Notes under the pieces: model-generated
Databases searched by the model: none
What the model saw: only the letters and a program-made list of their open reading frames with translations
What the model was told of the DNA's origin: nothing
Translations under genes and position numbers: made by a program
Shown: positions 35,322 to 42,960 of the stretch, piece after piece
Layout of the letters: every line of letters begins with the position of its first letter
Position numbering within the stretch: the stretch's first letter is position 1
Source of the DNA: 2-02-FULL-66-14 sp964651335
GTDB taxonomy: Bacteria > Pseudomonadota > Gammaproteobacteria > Burkholderiales > SG8-39
NCBI GenBank assembly: GCA_964651335.1
Contig: CAZYVT010000011.1
Coordinates: 22,626-86,625 of the forward strand
DNA: 64,000 nucleotides
Reading direction: 5' to 3'

Positions 35322-36322
35322 GTGCGTTTCCTCTTTCCGAGCTGCTTTGACAACCATTCGCCGAAGGCGGGCTCGGGCGCCGCGTAAACCGGGAGAACCC
35401 AGTGATGCGGCCTGGCGAAACGCCTGCATTTTACCGCGTCCTTTTCGGTCATCAGCACCGGCGCATCATCACCGAACTCGAGGTCTTCGGGGCGAAACGG
35501 GTGGTGATCGGGAAAAGGATGCGCTACCGGCTGAACGCCGAATTTCTCCAGATAAACAAAAAAGCGCGCCGGATTCCCGATCCCCGCGACCGCATGCACG
35601 CGCTGGCCGGCAAACTTCCGCGCCAGGCGGCGATCACGCGCGTCCGTAGCGCGGTGCAGCTCCTCGCCCTCCAGGGCCATGGCGAACACAGGACGCCCGC
35701 CTGCGTAGCGCTCCACTTCAGCCTTTTCAATGTCATGCGCGATCACGGCGTCCACCGAGCGCAGGCGTGCGCGAGGCTCGCGCAGCGGCCCCGCCGGCAG
35801 CAGGAACCCGTTACCGAATCCGCGCGAGTCCACCAGCGCGATCTCGACGTCTCGTGCAAGGCGATAGTGCTGCAGTCCGTCATCCAGAACCACGACGTTG
35901 CAGTCCGGGTGCTGGACGCGCATGGCAGCGATCACCGTGATCCGGTCGCGGCCCACCCAGACCGGGCAGCCGCTGCGGCGGGCGAGCACCACCGGTTCGT
36001 CGCCGACTTCGCCCGGCTCGGAGGCGATCGTTGCCTCGCGCGGCGCCTGGACCGATCCGCCGTAACCGCGCGAGACGATTGCCGGCGACCAGCCTCTTGC
36101 CTTGAGATGCTCTGCGATCCACATCGCAAGCGGCGTCTTTCCGCTGCCGCCGGCGACCAGGTTCCCGACCACGATCACCGGCACTCCCGCGCTCTGGCGC
36201 CGAATCAGCCGCAACGCATAGGCCAGACGGCGGATCGCGACGGCGACGCCAAACACGATGCTCGCGGGCCACAGCAGCCAGGTTGCTGCGGTGCGGCGGT
36301 ACCAGTACTTGGCGAGGACTAT
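35318..36322 (-). CDS. lpxK: tetraacyldisaccharide 4'-kinase, start codon unclear
   Basis: About 334 residues with P-loop VGNLVAGGSGKTPL, SRGYGGSVQ, WVGRDRI, VVLDDGLQHYRLARD and a C-terminal LMTEKDAVKCRRF. It adds the 4'-phosphate to lipid A precursor at the inner membrane. The family N-terminus (membrane helix after YWYRR) places the start within about ten codons of the exbD stop, but this stretch has no ATG, GTG or TTG; ATA 36322 or ACG 36325 are the best-placed codons. The open frame runs far upstream through exbD and exbB without homology. The stop overlaps trm112 by ATGA. Confidence 0.88.
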   Translation of the reverse strand: MVLAKYWYRRTAATWLLWPASIVFGVAVAIRRLAYALRLIRRQSAGVPVIVVGNLVAGGSGKTPLAMWIAEHLKARGWSPAIVSRGYGGSVQAPREATIASEPGEVGDEPVVLARRSGCPVWVGRDRITVIAAMRVQHPDCNVVVLDDGLQHYRLARDVEIALVDSRGFGNGFLLPAGPLREPRARLRSVDAVIAHDIEKAEVERYAGGRPVFAMALEGEELHRATDARDRRLARKFAGQRVHAVAGIGNPARFFVYLEKFGVQPVAHPFPDHHPFRPEDLEFGDDAPVLMTEKDAVKCRRFARPHHWVLPVYAAPEPAFGEWLSKQLGKRKRT

Positions 36323-36327
36323 CGTGG

Positions 36328-36744
36328 CTACCGCGTCGCCTGGGTAGTGAACGTGATCTGCGACAAACCCGCAAGGCGGGAAGCCTCCATGACGCGCACC
36401 ACCGCCTGGTGCGTGGCAGTGGCGTCGGCGCTGATCACCACAACGGGATCCTTGAGCGTGTTGCTGGCGTGGCGCAGCTCCTCCGCGAGCCGCTCGACGC
36501 TCGAGAACGCCACCGGCGACTGGTTGATCACGTACTGCCCCTGGGCGTTTACCAGGACGGTCACCTCGTTGGGGCGCTCGGGCTGCTTCTCGGCGTCGGC
36601 AGTCGGCAAGTTGATCTGCAGCTCGGTGTATTTGGAATACGTCGTGGTGATCATGAGGAAAATCAGGATCACCAGCATGACGTCGATCATGGGCACGAGA
36701 TTGATCTCGGGCTGTTCCCTGTACCTGCCGCGCTGGAAGTTCAT
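36328..36744 (-). CDS. exbD: ExbD/TolR family proton-channel protein
   Basis: The 138-residue protein has a cytoplasmic N-terminus, one membrane helix with the functional Asp (NLVPMIDVMLVILIFLMITT) and a periplasmic domain. With ExbB it converts proton motive force into work for TonB- or Tol-type systems. It is 18 bp downstream of exbB and directly upstream of lpxK, the usual order in betaproteobacteria. Confidence 0.93.
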   Translation of the reverse strand: MNFQRGRYREQPEINLVPMIDVMLVILIFLMITTTYSKYTELQINLPTADAEKQPERPNEVTVLVNAQGQYVINQSPVAFSSVERLAEELRHASNTLKDPVVVISADATATHQAVVRVMEASRLAGLSQITFTTQATR

Positions 36745-36762
36745 GGCTGCGACGCCCTGCGC

Positions 36763-37401
36763 TCAGGAATTCGCCCTGTGGGGCTGCGCCGCAAAATCCC
36801 CCCGGTCTCCGTGCACGATATCCACCAGCTTCGCCGCCTCCTGCTCCATCTGCACCACGAATCCGTCCACCTTGTTCCTGAAATGCCGATAGAAGATCAG
36901 GGAAGGGATCGCGATCGCGATGCCGAATGCCGTGTTGTAGAGCGCGACCGAGATGCCGTGCGCGAGCTGCTGCGGGTTGGTTCCGGTGGGGGACTGCGAG
37001 CCGAAGATCTCGATCATGCCGATCACGGTGCCAAACAGACCGAGCAGCGGCGCCGCCGTCGCGATTGTTCCCAGCGTGGTGAGGAAGCGCTCCAGTTCGT
37101 GCCCCGCACCACGCCCCGCTTCCTCGACCGCCTCCTTCATCACATGGCGCGGGCTCTTCTGGTTGCGCAGCGCCGCCGCGAGCACGGAGCCAAGCGGCGA
37201 GTCCTTGGCAAGCCGGACCAGTATTTCCTGCGAGGCTCCTTGGCGCTGATAGACCGCGACCACCTGCTCGAGCAGCGTCGGCGGAACGATCTTCGTCTGC
37301 CGCAGCGTGATCGAACGCTCGATGATCAGCGCCACCGCGATAACAGAAGCAAGCAGGAGCGGCCAGATCGGCCATCCTGCTGCCTGGATGATTGCAAACA
37401 A
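36763..37401 (-). CDS. exbB: MotA/TolQ/ExbB family proton-channel protein
   Basis: The 212-residue protein has three membrane helices: an N-terminal one (WPIWPLLLASVIAVALIIE), a second (IATAAPLLGLFGTVIGMIEIF) and a third (GISVALYNTAFGIAIAIPSLIFY). The conserved APLLGLFGTV and ALYNTAFGIAIAIP segments identify it. It heads the row exbB-exbD-lpxK-trm112-kdsB-adk. Confidence 0.93.
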   Translation of the reverse strand: MFAIIQAAGWPIWPLLLASVIAVALIIERSITLRQTKIVPPTLLEQVVAVYQRQGASQEILVRLAKDSPLGSVLAAALRNQKSPRHVMKEAVEEAGRGAGHELERFLTTLGTIATAAPLLGLFGTVIGMIEIFGSQSPTGTNPQQLAHGISVALYNTAFGIAIAIPSLIFYRHFRNKVDGFVVQMEQEAAKLVDIVHGDRGDFAAQPHRANS

Positions 37402-37472
37402 AGGGAATCTCCGGGTAGGTGATGTGGTTGTTTTTCGGGTGGCGCGACTTTAGCAAAAACGCGGCCAGGGCG

Positions 37473-37507
37473 TTATCCACAAAACTTGTGGATAAGTTTG
37501 TGGATTT
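37473..37507. promoter_or_regulatory. cluster of DnaA-box-like sites between exbB and xseA
   Basis: TTATCCACA (37473-37481) and its perfect inverse TGTGGATAA (37487-37495) are two consensus DnaA boxes facing each other across 5 bp. TGTGGATTT (37499-37507) is an 8/9 match and TGTGGATTA (37664-37672) another 8/9 match. The 305-bp spacer 37402-37706 holds no gene. Position relative to dnaA or an origin cannot be judged from this window. Confidence 0.6.
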
Positions 37508-37706
37508 TCACTGGAAATGCAGGCTACCCATGCTTGCAGCATGCCTCGGGTTGGTGGCGATGAAATGTTCAGCAGATTTTTCCGGCGTGGAAACAGCATC
37601 TTACAGATAAGAATCGGCGTCCGCGACGAAAATCGACGACTCGGGAAGCGGACGCGGCGCGCGTGTGGATTAAAGTAACCGCGCTTCGGCCTTTCAGGAC
37701 CACAGG

Positions 37707-38924
37707 ATGGAGAGCGCTCCGCCGCAGGAAAACGCGACCACTGCCACCGTAATCAGCGTCAGCGAGCTTCTGCGCAACGCCCGCGAGGTGCTTGAGAGCC
37801 GCTTTGCGCTGATGTGGGTCGCGGGTGAGATCTCCAACCTCCGGCCTGCCGGTTCCGGCCACCTCTATTTCGTGCTGAAGGACGAGCAGGCGCAGGTCGA
37901 CTGCGTCATGTTCCGCAGCCGCGCCGCTCATCTCGACTGGGCGCCGCGCGACGGACTGCGCGTGGAAGTGCGCGCGCTCGTTACGCTCTACGAGCCGCGA
38001 GGACGGTTCCAGCTCAACGTCGAGGCGATGCGCAAGGCAGGGCTCGGACCCCTGTACGAGCGTTTCCTGAAGCTCAAGAACCAGCTCGAGCGCGAAGGCC
38101 TGTTCGAGGCTGCGGCGAAACGCGCGATTCCCGGGCACCCGCGCTCCATCGGTGTCGTCACATCCTTGCACGCGGCGGCGATGCGCGACGTGCTCACGAC
38201 ACTGGCGCGCCGCAACCCGTCGATCCCCGTGATCGTGTACCCGGCGCCCGTTCAGGGCGAGGGGGCGGCGGCGAAGATCGCCCGCATGCTCGCCACCGCG
38301 AACGAGCGCGCCGAGTGCGACGTGCTGCTGCTGGTGCGCGGCGGCGGCTCGATCGAGGACCTGTGGCAGTTCAACGAGGAAATCGTGGCGCGCGCGATCC
38401 GCGCTTCGCGCATTCCCGTGGTCGTTGGCGTCGGGCATGAGACCGACTTTACGATTGCGGATTTCGCCGCCGACCGCCGCGCGCCGACCCCGACTGCGGC
38501 CGCAGAACTGGTCAGCCCGTCGCGCGCCGAACTTCTCGGCCGTACCCTGGAGCTCGCAGCGCGCGCCTCGCGCGAAGCGCGGCGGCGCATCGAGTACGCG
38601 ATGCAGTCGATCGATGCACTCGCGCGGCGCCTCGTCCATCCGGCCGAGCGGCTGCGCGCCTCGCGGCAATTGGTGGCGCAGCTCGCCGCGCGCCTCGCCT
38701 CCGGCACCGGCAGGCAGCTCGACGCTTTCCTCGCGCGACTCGCCTTGGCGCGCGCCGGCCTGCAGAGTCTCGATCCGACCGCGGTGCTTGCGCGCGGCTA
38801 CTCGATCACGCTCGACGCAAAGGGGGACGTGTTGCGCGAGGCGGACGCCGTGAACGAAGGCGAGCGCCTCACCACCACGCTTGCGCGCGGCTGGATCGAG
38901 AGCGAAGTGAAGAGGACGGGTTAG
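37707..38924 (+). CDS. xseA: exodeoxyribonuclease VII large subunit
   Basis: The 405-residue subunit has the OB-fold nucleic-acid-binding domain (LWVAGEISNLRPAGSGHLYFVLKD, CVMFRSRA) and the catalytic domain (IGVVTSLHAAAMRDVL, GEGAAAKIARML, VLLLVRGGGSIEDLWQFN, PVVVGVGHETDFTIADFAADRRAPTPTAAAE split across conserved blocks). Helical arms follow. It degrades single-stranded DNA with XseB, which is not in this window. It is divergent from exbB. Confidence 0.95.
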   Translation: MESAPPQENATTATVISVSELLRNAREVLESRFALMWVAGEISNLRPAGSGHLYFVLKDEQAQVDCVMFRSRAAHLDWAPRDGLRVEVRALVTLYEPRGRFQLNVEAMRKAGLGPLYERFLKLKNQLEREGLFEAAAKRAIPGHPRSIGVVTSLHAAAMRDVLTTLARRNPSIPVIVYPAPVQGEGAAAKIARMLATANERAECDVLLLVRGGGSIEDLWQFNEEIVARAIRASRIPVVVGVGHETDFTIADFAADRRAPTPTAAAELVSPSRAELLGRTLELAARASREARRRIEYAMQSIDALARRLVHPAERLRASRQLVAQLAARLASGTGRQLDAFLARLALARAGLQSLDPTAVLARGYSITLDAKGDVLREADAVNEGERLTTTLARGWIESEVKRTG

Positions 38925-39334
38925 CGCGCCCGGAGTATCCGCCCGGCGCGCGCAACATCCTTCTTCTTCACCCAGAAGATCGCGCCGAAGCGCTTCTTGC
39001 CCGCGGTCACCGCATCGAGCGCAATCAGGTTGATCCGCGCCTTGGCGAGCTTGTCGGCCATGGCGGTGAGCGCCCCCGGACGATCGTCTCCTTGCATCAG
39101 GAACACCGCCTTGCGTGCCGAAAGCGTGAACCCCGCCTTGCGTGCGGCGCGGCGGAACGCTGCCTCCTTGTCCGGCACGAAATCCACCTGCGCGCCGCCG
39201 CGTTCCGGAAATCCGGTGAATGCGAGCAGGTTCACGCCGGCGAGCTTGAGCGCGTCGAGCATTTTCGCTCCGGCGCCGGGACGGTTCGAGACCTTGGTCG
39301 AGTAGTAACCGATCTTGCGGATGGTGGTTGCCAT
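38921..39334 (-). CDS. tandem ACT-domain protein
   Basis: The 137-residue protein has two ACT-like halves (KVSNRPGAGAKMLDALKLAGVN and QGDDRPGALTAMADKLAKARIN), each with the Asn/Asp-Arg-Pro-Gly turn of small-molecule-binding ACT domains. No catalytic domain is attached. It is a likely amino-acid-sensing regulator of unknown partner. Its stop overlaps the xseA stop tail to tail by 3 bp. Confidence 0.8.
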   Translation of the reverse strand: MATTIRKIGYYSTKVSNRPGAGAKMLDALKLAGVNLLAFTGFPERGGAQVDFVPDKEAAFRRAARKAGFTLSARKAVFLMQGDDRPGALTAMADKLAKARINLIALDAVTAGKKRFGAIFWVKKKDVARAGRILRAR

Positions 39335-39345
39335 GTCTTGCCTCC

Positions 39346-39374
39346 TTGGGCCCGCATCGAGCGGGGCCTATAAT
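39346..39374 (+). promoter_or_regulatory. sigma70-type promoter of the adenosyltransferase gene
   Basis: A perfect -10 TATAAT (39369-39374) lies 17 bp after TTGGGC (39346-39351), a weak -35. The start of transcription would fall at about 39381, only some six bases before ATG 39387, so the message would be almost leaderless. Confidence 0.55.
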
Positions 39375-39386
39375 TCTGCCCTTCCC

Positions 39387-39932
39387 ATGGGTCACAGGCT
39401 ATCGAAAATCACCACGCGCACCGGCGATGCGGGCGAAACCGGGCTCGGAGACGGCGCGCGCGTGCCCAAGGACACCGCCCGCATTCAGGCGCTCGGGGAC
39501 ATCGATGAACTGAACTCGGCCATCGGGGCGGTGCTCGCCGAAGACGTCCCGGATGGCGTGCGGGAGGCGCTCTCGCAAGTGCAGCATGACCTGTTCGATC
39601 TTGGCGGCGAAGTATGCATTCCCGGCCGCGCCGCGATCAGCGAGTCGCAGGTCAAGCGCCTGGAATCCCTGCTTGAGACGCACAATGCGCACTTGAGTCC
39701 GCTCAAGGAATTCATTCTCCCGGGCGGTACGCGCGCGGCGGCGGCCGCGCACGTCGCGCGCACCGTGTGCCGCCGAGCCGAGCGCAGCCTGGTGACCCTC
39801 GGACGAAGCGAATTCGTGAGCGATGCATCGCGCCGATACCTGAACCGCCTGTCCGACCTCCTGTTCGTCCTTGGGCGCGTGCTGAATCGCGCCGCCGGGC
39901 GCGGCGACGTGCTCTGGCGGCATGAACGCTGA
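39387..39932 (+). CDS. cob(I)alamin adenosyltransferase, PduO type
   Basis: The 181-residue enzyme starts at ATG 39387. Motifs are the N-terminal ATP loop KITTRTGDAGETGLGDGARVPK, GDIDELNSAIG, FILPGGTRAAAAAHVARTVCRRAER and RYLNRLSDLLFVLGR. It makes adenosylcobalamin from cob(I)alamin and ATP. The stop overlaps the sigma factor start by 11 bp, an association that looks like chance operon structure rather than a shared pathway. Confidence 0.93.
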   Translation: MGHRLSKITTRTGDAGETGLGDGARVPKDTARIQALGDIDELNSAIGAVLAEDVPDGVREALSQVQHDLFDLGGEVCIPGRAAISESQVKRLESLLETHNAHLSPLKEFILPGGTRAAAAAHVARTVCRRAERSLVTLGRSEFVSDASRRYLNRLSDLLFVLGRVLNRAAGRGDVLWRHER

Positions 39933-40473
39933 TCCGCTCGTTCCCCTGCTCGCCGCGTGCGCGAGGCGCGATCAGGCCGCATTCGCCCGGCTTTACCAAC
40001 TGACGTCGGCGAAACTGTTCGGGGTCGCGCTGCGTATAGTCAGACAGGAGGATCTGGCCGAAGAAGTGCTGCAAGACTGCTACATCCGGATCTGGACCCG
40101 CGCGCAGGATTACCGCGAGGGGCTCGCCGCGCCCATGACCTGGATGTCGAGCATCGTGCGCAACCGCTGCCTCGACCGGCTGCGGCGGCCCAACCGGGAA
40201 GTGATCGACGTGGACGGCGAACTCGTCGATGCCGCTGCGAGCGACAACCCGGGACCGCTCGCCGCCCTCGAAAGGGCCGATGACACGGCCGCGCTTGCAC
40301 GCTGTCTCAAGCAACTGGAAGCAAAGCAGCGTCAGGCAATCCTGCTTGCATTTTACGAAGGGTTGTCGCATTCGGAGCTCGCAAAGCACTTGCGGGAGCC
40401 GCTTGGCACGGTGAAAACCTGGGTGCGGCGTGGGTTGCTGAAGCTCAAGTCCTGTCTCGGTCCCGCCGCATGA
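39922..40473 (+). CDS. ECF-family sigma factor
   Basis: The 183-residue protein has sigma region 2 (FARLYQLTSAKLFGVALRIV ... LAEEVLQDCYIRIWTRAQDYR ... WMSSIVRNRCLDRLRR) and region 4 (LKQLEAKQRQAILLAFYEGLSHSELAKHL, then GTVKTWVRRGLLKLK). It is followed 12 bp later by an RskA-type anti-sigma factor, the usual SigK/RskA arrangement. Such pairs respond to envelope or oxidative stress; the signal is not readable here. Confidence 0.92.
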   Translation: MNADPLVPLLAACARRDQAAFARLYQLTSAKLFGVALRIVRQEDLAEEVLQDCYIRIWTRAQDYREGLAAPMTWMSSIVRNRCLDRLRRPNREVIDVDGELVDAAASDNPGPLAALERADDTAALARCLKQLEAKQRQAILLAFYEGLSHSELAKHLREPLGTVKTWVRRGLLKLKSCLGPAA

Positions 40474-40485
40474 GCGCCTGAGCCA

Positions 40486-41235
40486 ATGGAAATCCGCCAC
40501 AAAAAGGAACTGCAGGAACGTCTCGCCGCGGAGTACGCGCTGGGAACCCTGCGCGGGCGTGCGCGCGAACGGTTTCGCCGCTGGATGACGGAGGACGCGG
40601 CGATCGCACACGCGGCGGCGGAATGGGAAATGCGGCTCGCACCGATGACCGCGGCAATCGCGCCGGTGCGTCCGCCCGCCCGCGTCTGGCGCGCGATCCA
40701 GGAGCGGCTCGAGGGCGGGCAGGCGCGTGCCGGCGGCGTATGGGCGAACCTCGCCTTCTGGCGCAATCTCGGCCTTGCCGCGAGCGGCATGGCCGCAGCG
40801 CTCCTCGCCGCGATCGGTTTCATTGCGCCGCAAGCGCCGGTACCGGCCCCGGCGCCGATCGTACTGCGGGTGCCGTCGAATGAGATTCCGGCCTCGTATC
40901 TGGCCGTGCTCTCCGACCCGAAAACGCAGAAACCCGTACTGCTCGTATCCGCGGGCCGTACGTCCGACCTGTTGTGGGTGAAGACGCTCGACCCCGCGAT
41001 TCACGTCACCGAGAAGAGCCTGGAGCTCTGGGCGCTGCCCGCCCAAGGCAATCCGAGGTCCCTCGGCCTTGTCTCGACCGATGAGAAGACCATGCTCAAG
41101 CTGGTTTCAATCGCCGACCATTCGCTCGCCGAAGTGCCGGTGCTTGCGGTGAGCCTGGAACCGAAGGGCGGCTCACCTACCGGGGCGCCGACCGGACCGG
41201 TACTCTTCACCGGGCGCTGCGTAAAGTACTGGTAA
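40486..41235 (+). CDS. RskA-type anti-sigma factor
   Basis: The 249-residue protein has a cytoplasmic N-terminal sigma-binding domain (LQERLAAEYALGTLRGRARERFRRWM), one membrane helix (LGLAASGMAAALLAAIGFIAP) and a periplasmic RskA C-terminal domain (TEKSLELWALPAQGNPRSLGLV). No zinc HxxxCxxC motif is present. It should hold the sigma factor at the membrane until a signal triggers proteolysis. Confidence 0.88.
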   Translation: MEIRHKKELQERLAAEYALGTLRGRARERFRRWMTEDAAIAHAAAEWEMRLAPMTAAIAPVRPPARVWRAIQERLEGGQARAGGVWANLAFWRNLGLAASGMAAALLAAIGFIAPQAPVPAPAPIVLRVPSNEIPASYLAVLSDPKTQKPVLLVSAGRTSDLLWVKTLDPAIHVTEKSLELWALPAQGNPRSLGLVSTDEKTMLKLVSIADHSLAEVPVLAVSLEPKGGSPTGAPTGPVLFTGRCVKYW

Positions 41236-41257
41236 CGGCGCGCGCGACAGCGCGCCG
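41236..41257 (+). terminator. GC-rich hairpin after the anti-sigma gene
   Basis: CGGCGCGC-GCGACA-GCGCGCCG begins immediately after the anti-sigma stop codon and forms an 8-bp GC-only stem. A T tract does not follow, so its role as an intrinsic terminator is uncertain; it could also protect the message end. Confidence 0.4.
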
Positions 41258-41290
41258 GTAGAATAACCGCTCGCCTTGCGGGCGACCCAG

Positions 41291-42019
41291 ATGCGCGCCA
41301 AGCCACTTGCCGTCAGAGCTCTCCTGTTCGACGTTTTCGGCACCGTCGTCGACTGGCGCGGCTCGATCATCCGCGAAGGCATGAAGCTTGGCCGTCTGAA
41401 ACGGCTGCGCGTGAACTGGGCTGCGTTCGCCGACGCCTGGCGGGCAGGATATCGCCCCGCGATGGCCCGCGTACGTTCCGGTGAGCTGCCGTGGACCACC
41501 ATCGACCGGCTGCACCGCATGATCCTCGAAGATCTGCTGCGCCAGTTCGGAATCGCGAAGCTGAGCGACGCCGAGATCGATCATTTCAACCATGTATGGC
41601 ACCGCCTGCGGCCCTGGCCGGACGCGCGCCTCGGCCTTGCCCGCCTCAAATGCGGATATCTGATCGCGACGCTCTCGAACGGCAACGTCGCCCTGCTCGC
41701 GAACATGGCGAAAAACGCCAAGCTTCCCTGGGACTGCGTGCTCTCGGCAGAGCTGTTCCACCACTACAAGCCGGATCCGGATGTCTATCTGGGCGCCGCC
41801 CGCCTGCTCGACTTACCACCTGCGGAGGTCATGATGGTCGCAGCGCACAAGGACGACCTGCATGCGGCCAAGACCTGCGGCCTGAAAACCGCGTTCGTCC
41901 ACCGCCCGCTCGAATTCGGGCCCAAGGTGCGCGTGGAGCTGAAGCCGGAACGCGCATTCGACGTCCACGCCGACGATTTTCTGGATCTCGCAGACCGGTT
42001 ACATGCTTCGGGGAAATAG
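41291..42019 (+). CDS. haloacid dehalogenase, type II (HAD family)
   Basis: The 242-residue enzyme has the nucleophile motif FDVFGTVVDW, motif II LSNGN, the motif III Lys in HHYKPDPDVYLGA and motif IV MMVAAHKDDLHAA. This set matches (S)-2-haloacid dehalogenases, though many members are untested phosphatases. ATG 41291 was chosen over TTG 41276. The RidA-family gene follows 8 bp later, probably in the same operon. Confidence 0.87.
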   Translation: MRAKPLAVRALLFDVFGTVVDWRGSIIREGMKLGRLKRLRVNWAAFADAWRAGYRPAMARVRSGELPWTTIDRLHRMILEDLLRQFGIAKLSDAEIDHFNHVWHRLRPWPDARLGLARLKCGYLIATLSNGNVALLANMAKNAKLPWDCVLSAELFHHYKPDPDVYLGAARLLDLPPAEVMMVAAHKDDLHAAKTCGLKTAFVHRPLEFGPKVRVELKPERAFDVHADDFLDLADRLHASGK

Positions 42020-42027
42020 GAGATGCA

Positions 42028-42414
42028 ATGAGCGAAATCACGATCTGCAACGTCGAAGCCCTGGGCAAACCGCTTGGGCAGTACTCGCACATGACGCGCG
42101 TGAAGGGCGCCAGTGAAACCCTCTATCTCGCGGGCATGGTTTCGCCGGGCGACACGTTTGACGCCCAGTGCGCCGGAGCTTTCGCACAGATCGGAAAGGC
42201 GCTCGTGTCGGCGGGCGCCGGCTGGGGAAACGTCGTGCAGTTCACCACCTATCTCGTACACTCGCAGGACATCGCGAAATTCATGGCCTGGCGGCTGCGC
42301 GAATTTCCGAAGATGTTTCCGGACGGCAAGTACCCGCCGAATACGCTCCTCATCATCGACCGGCTGGTCAGCGAGCAGTTCCTGATCGAGGTGCAGACCG
42401 TCGCTGCGCTGTAG
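42028..42414 (+). CDS. RidA/YjgF family protein
   Basis: The 128-residue protein has a RidA-like core (GQYSHMTRVKGASETLYLAGM, GAGWGNVVQFTTYLVH, PPNTLLIIDRLVSEQFLIEVQTVA). Canonical RidA ends in RVEIEAIA with an active Arg; here the corresponding IDRLV and LIEVQTVA differ, so enamine deaminase activity is uncertain. The ribosome site is GGAG before ATG 42028. It follows the dehalogenase gene. Confidence 0.85.
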   Translation: MSEITICNVEALGKPLGQYSHMTRVKGASETLYLAGMVSPGDTFDAQCAGAFAQIGKALVSAGAGWGNVVQFTTYLVHSQDIAKFMAWRLREFPKMFPDGKYPPNTLLIIDRLVSEQFLIEVQTVAAL

Positions 42415-42551
42415 CTAGTCGACTACGCCCTCAGCCCTGATCGCGCGACGGCAAGGGCGGGCGGCGCCTGTGCCGCCGCGGGTTTCCGCTCCCGCGACAG
42501 GAGCGTAAGATTTCCTTGCGGACTTGCCGCATACTTCATGGGAGGACACTC

Positions 42552-42875
42552 ATGCCGTTCTATCTCGTTCAGGCTTCCTACACCTCGCAGTCAACCGCCG
42601 CGATGATCAAAAATCCGCAGGACCGCGCCGCCGCAGTGCGGCCAGTGTTCGAACGCATGGGCGGCAAACTGCACGGCATATGGTTTTCGTTCGGCGAGTA
42701 TGACGCCGTGGTCATTGCCGAGATGCCCGACAACGTGAGCGCGGCCGCAGTCTCGATGGCGGTCGGCTCAAGCGGAGGGATCAGCGCCTACCGCACAACC
42801 CCGCTACTGACCACCGCCGAGGCAATGGAGGCGATGAAGAAGGCGGGTGGCGTCGGCTACCAGCCGCCGAAGTAG
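42552..42875 (+). CDS. GYD-domain protein
   Basis: The 107-residue protein opens MPFYLVQASYTSQSTAAMIKN and has FSFGEYDAVVIAEMPDN, where GEYD stands for the GYD signature. Its function is unknown in all members I recall. It is preceded by GGAGGA and lies 137 bp after the RidA-like gene, with no clear partner. Confidence 0.85.
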   Translation: MPFYLVQASYTSQSTAAMIKNPQDRAAAVRPVFERMGGKLHGIWFSFGEYDAVVIAEMPDNVSAAAVSMAVGSSGGISAYRTTPLLTTAEAMEAMKKAGGVGYQPPK

Positions 42876-42960
42876 GGTGCGGCACGCTGACGGGAGTGAA
42901 GGGGCTGGGCGCGGCGAAATCGTCGCGCCCCGTGGCGCGCCCTGACGAAATGAGCCGCCG

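Noticed and set aside
36323..37480. Long upstream extension of the lpxK frame through exbD and exbB
   Set aside because: The extension overlaps two well-recognised genes in another frame and shows no homology, so it is not part of LpxK.
37402..37706. Replication origin
   Set aside because: DnaA-like boxes are present, but there is no clear AT-rich unwinding region and no dnaA, dnaN or gidA neighbour; I kept it only as a box cluster.
37569..39395. 608-codon minus-strand frame over xseA
   Set aside because: It is antisense shadow of xseA and only its first part overlaps the ACT-domain gene in another frame.
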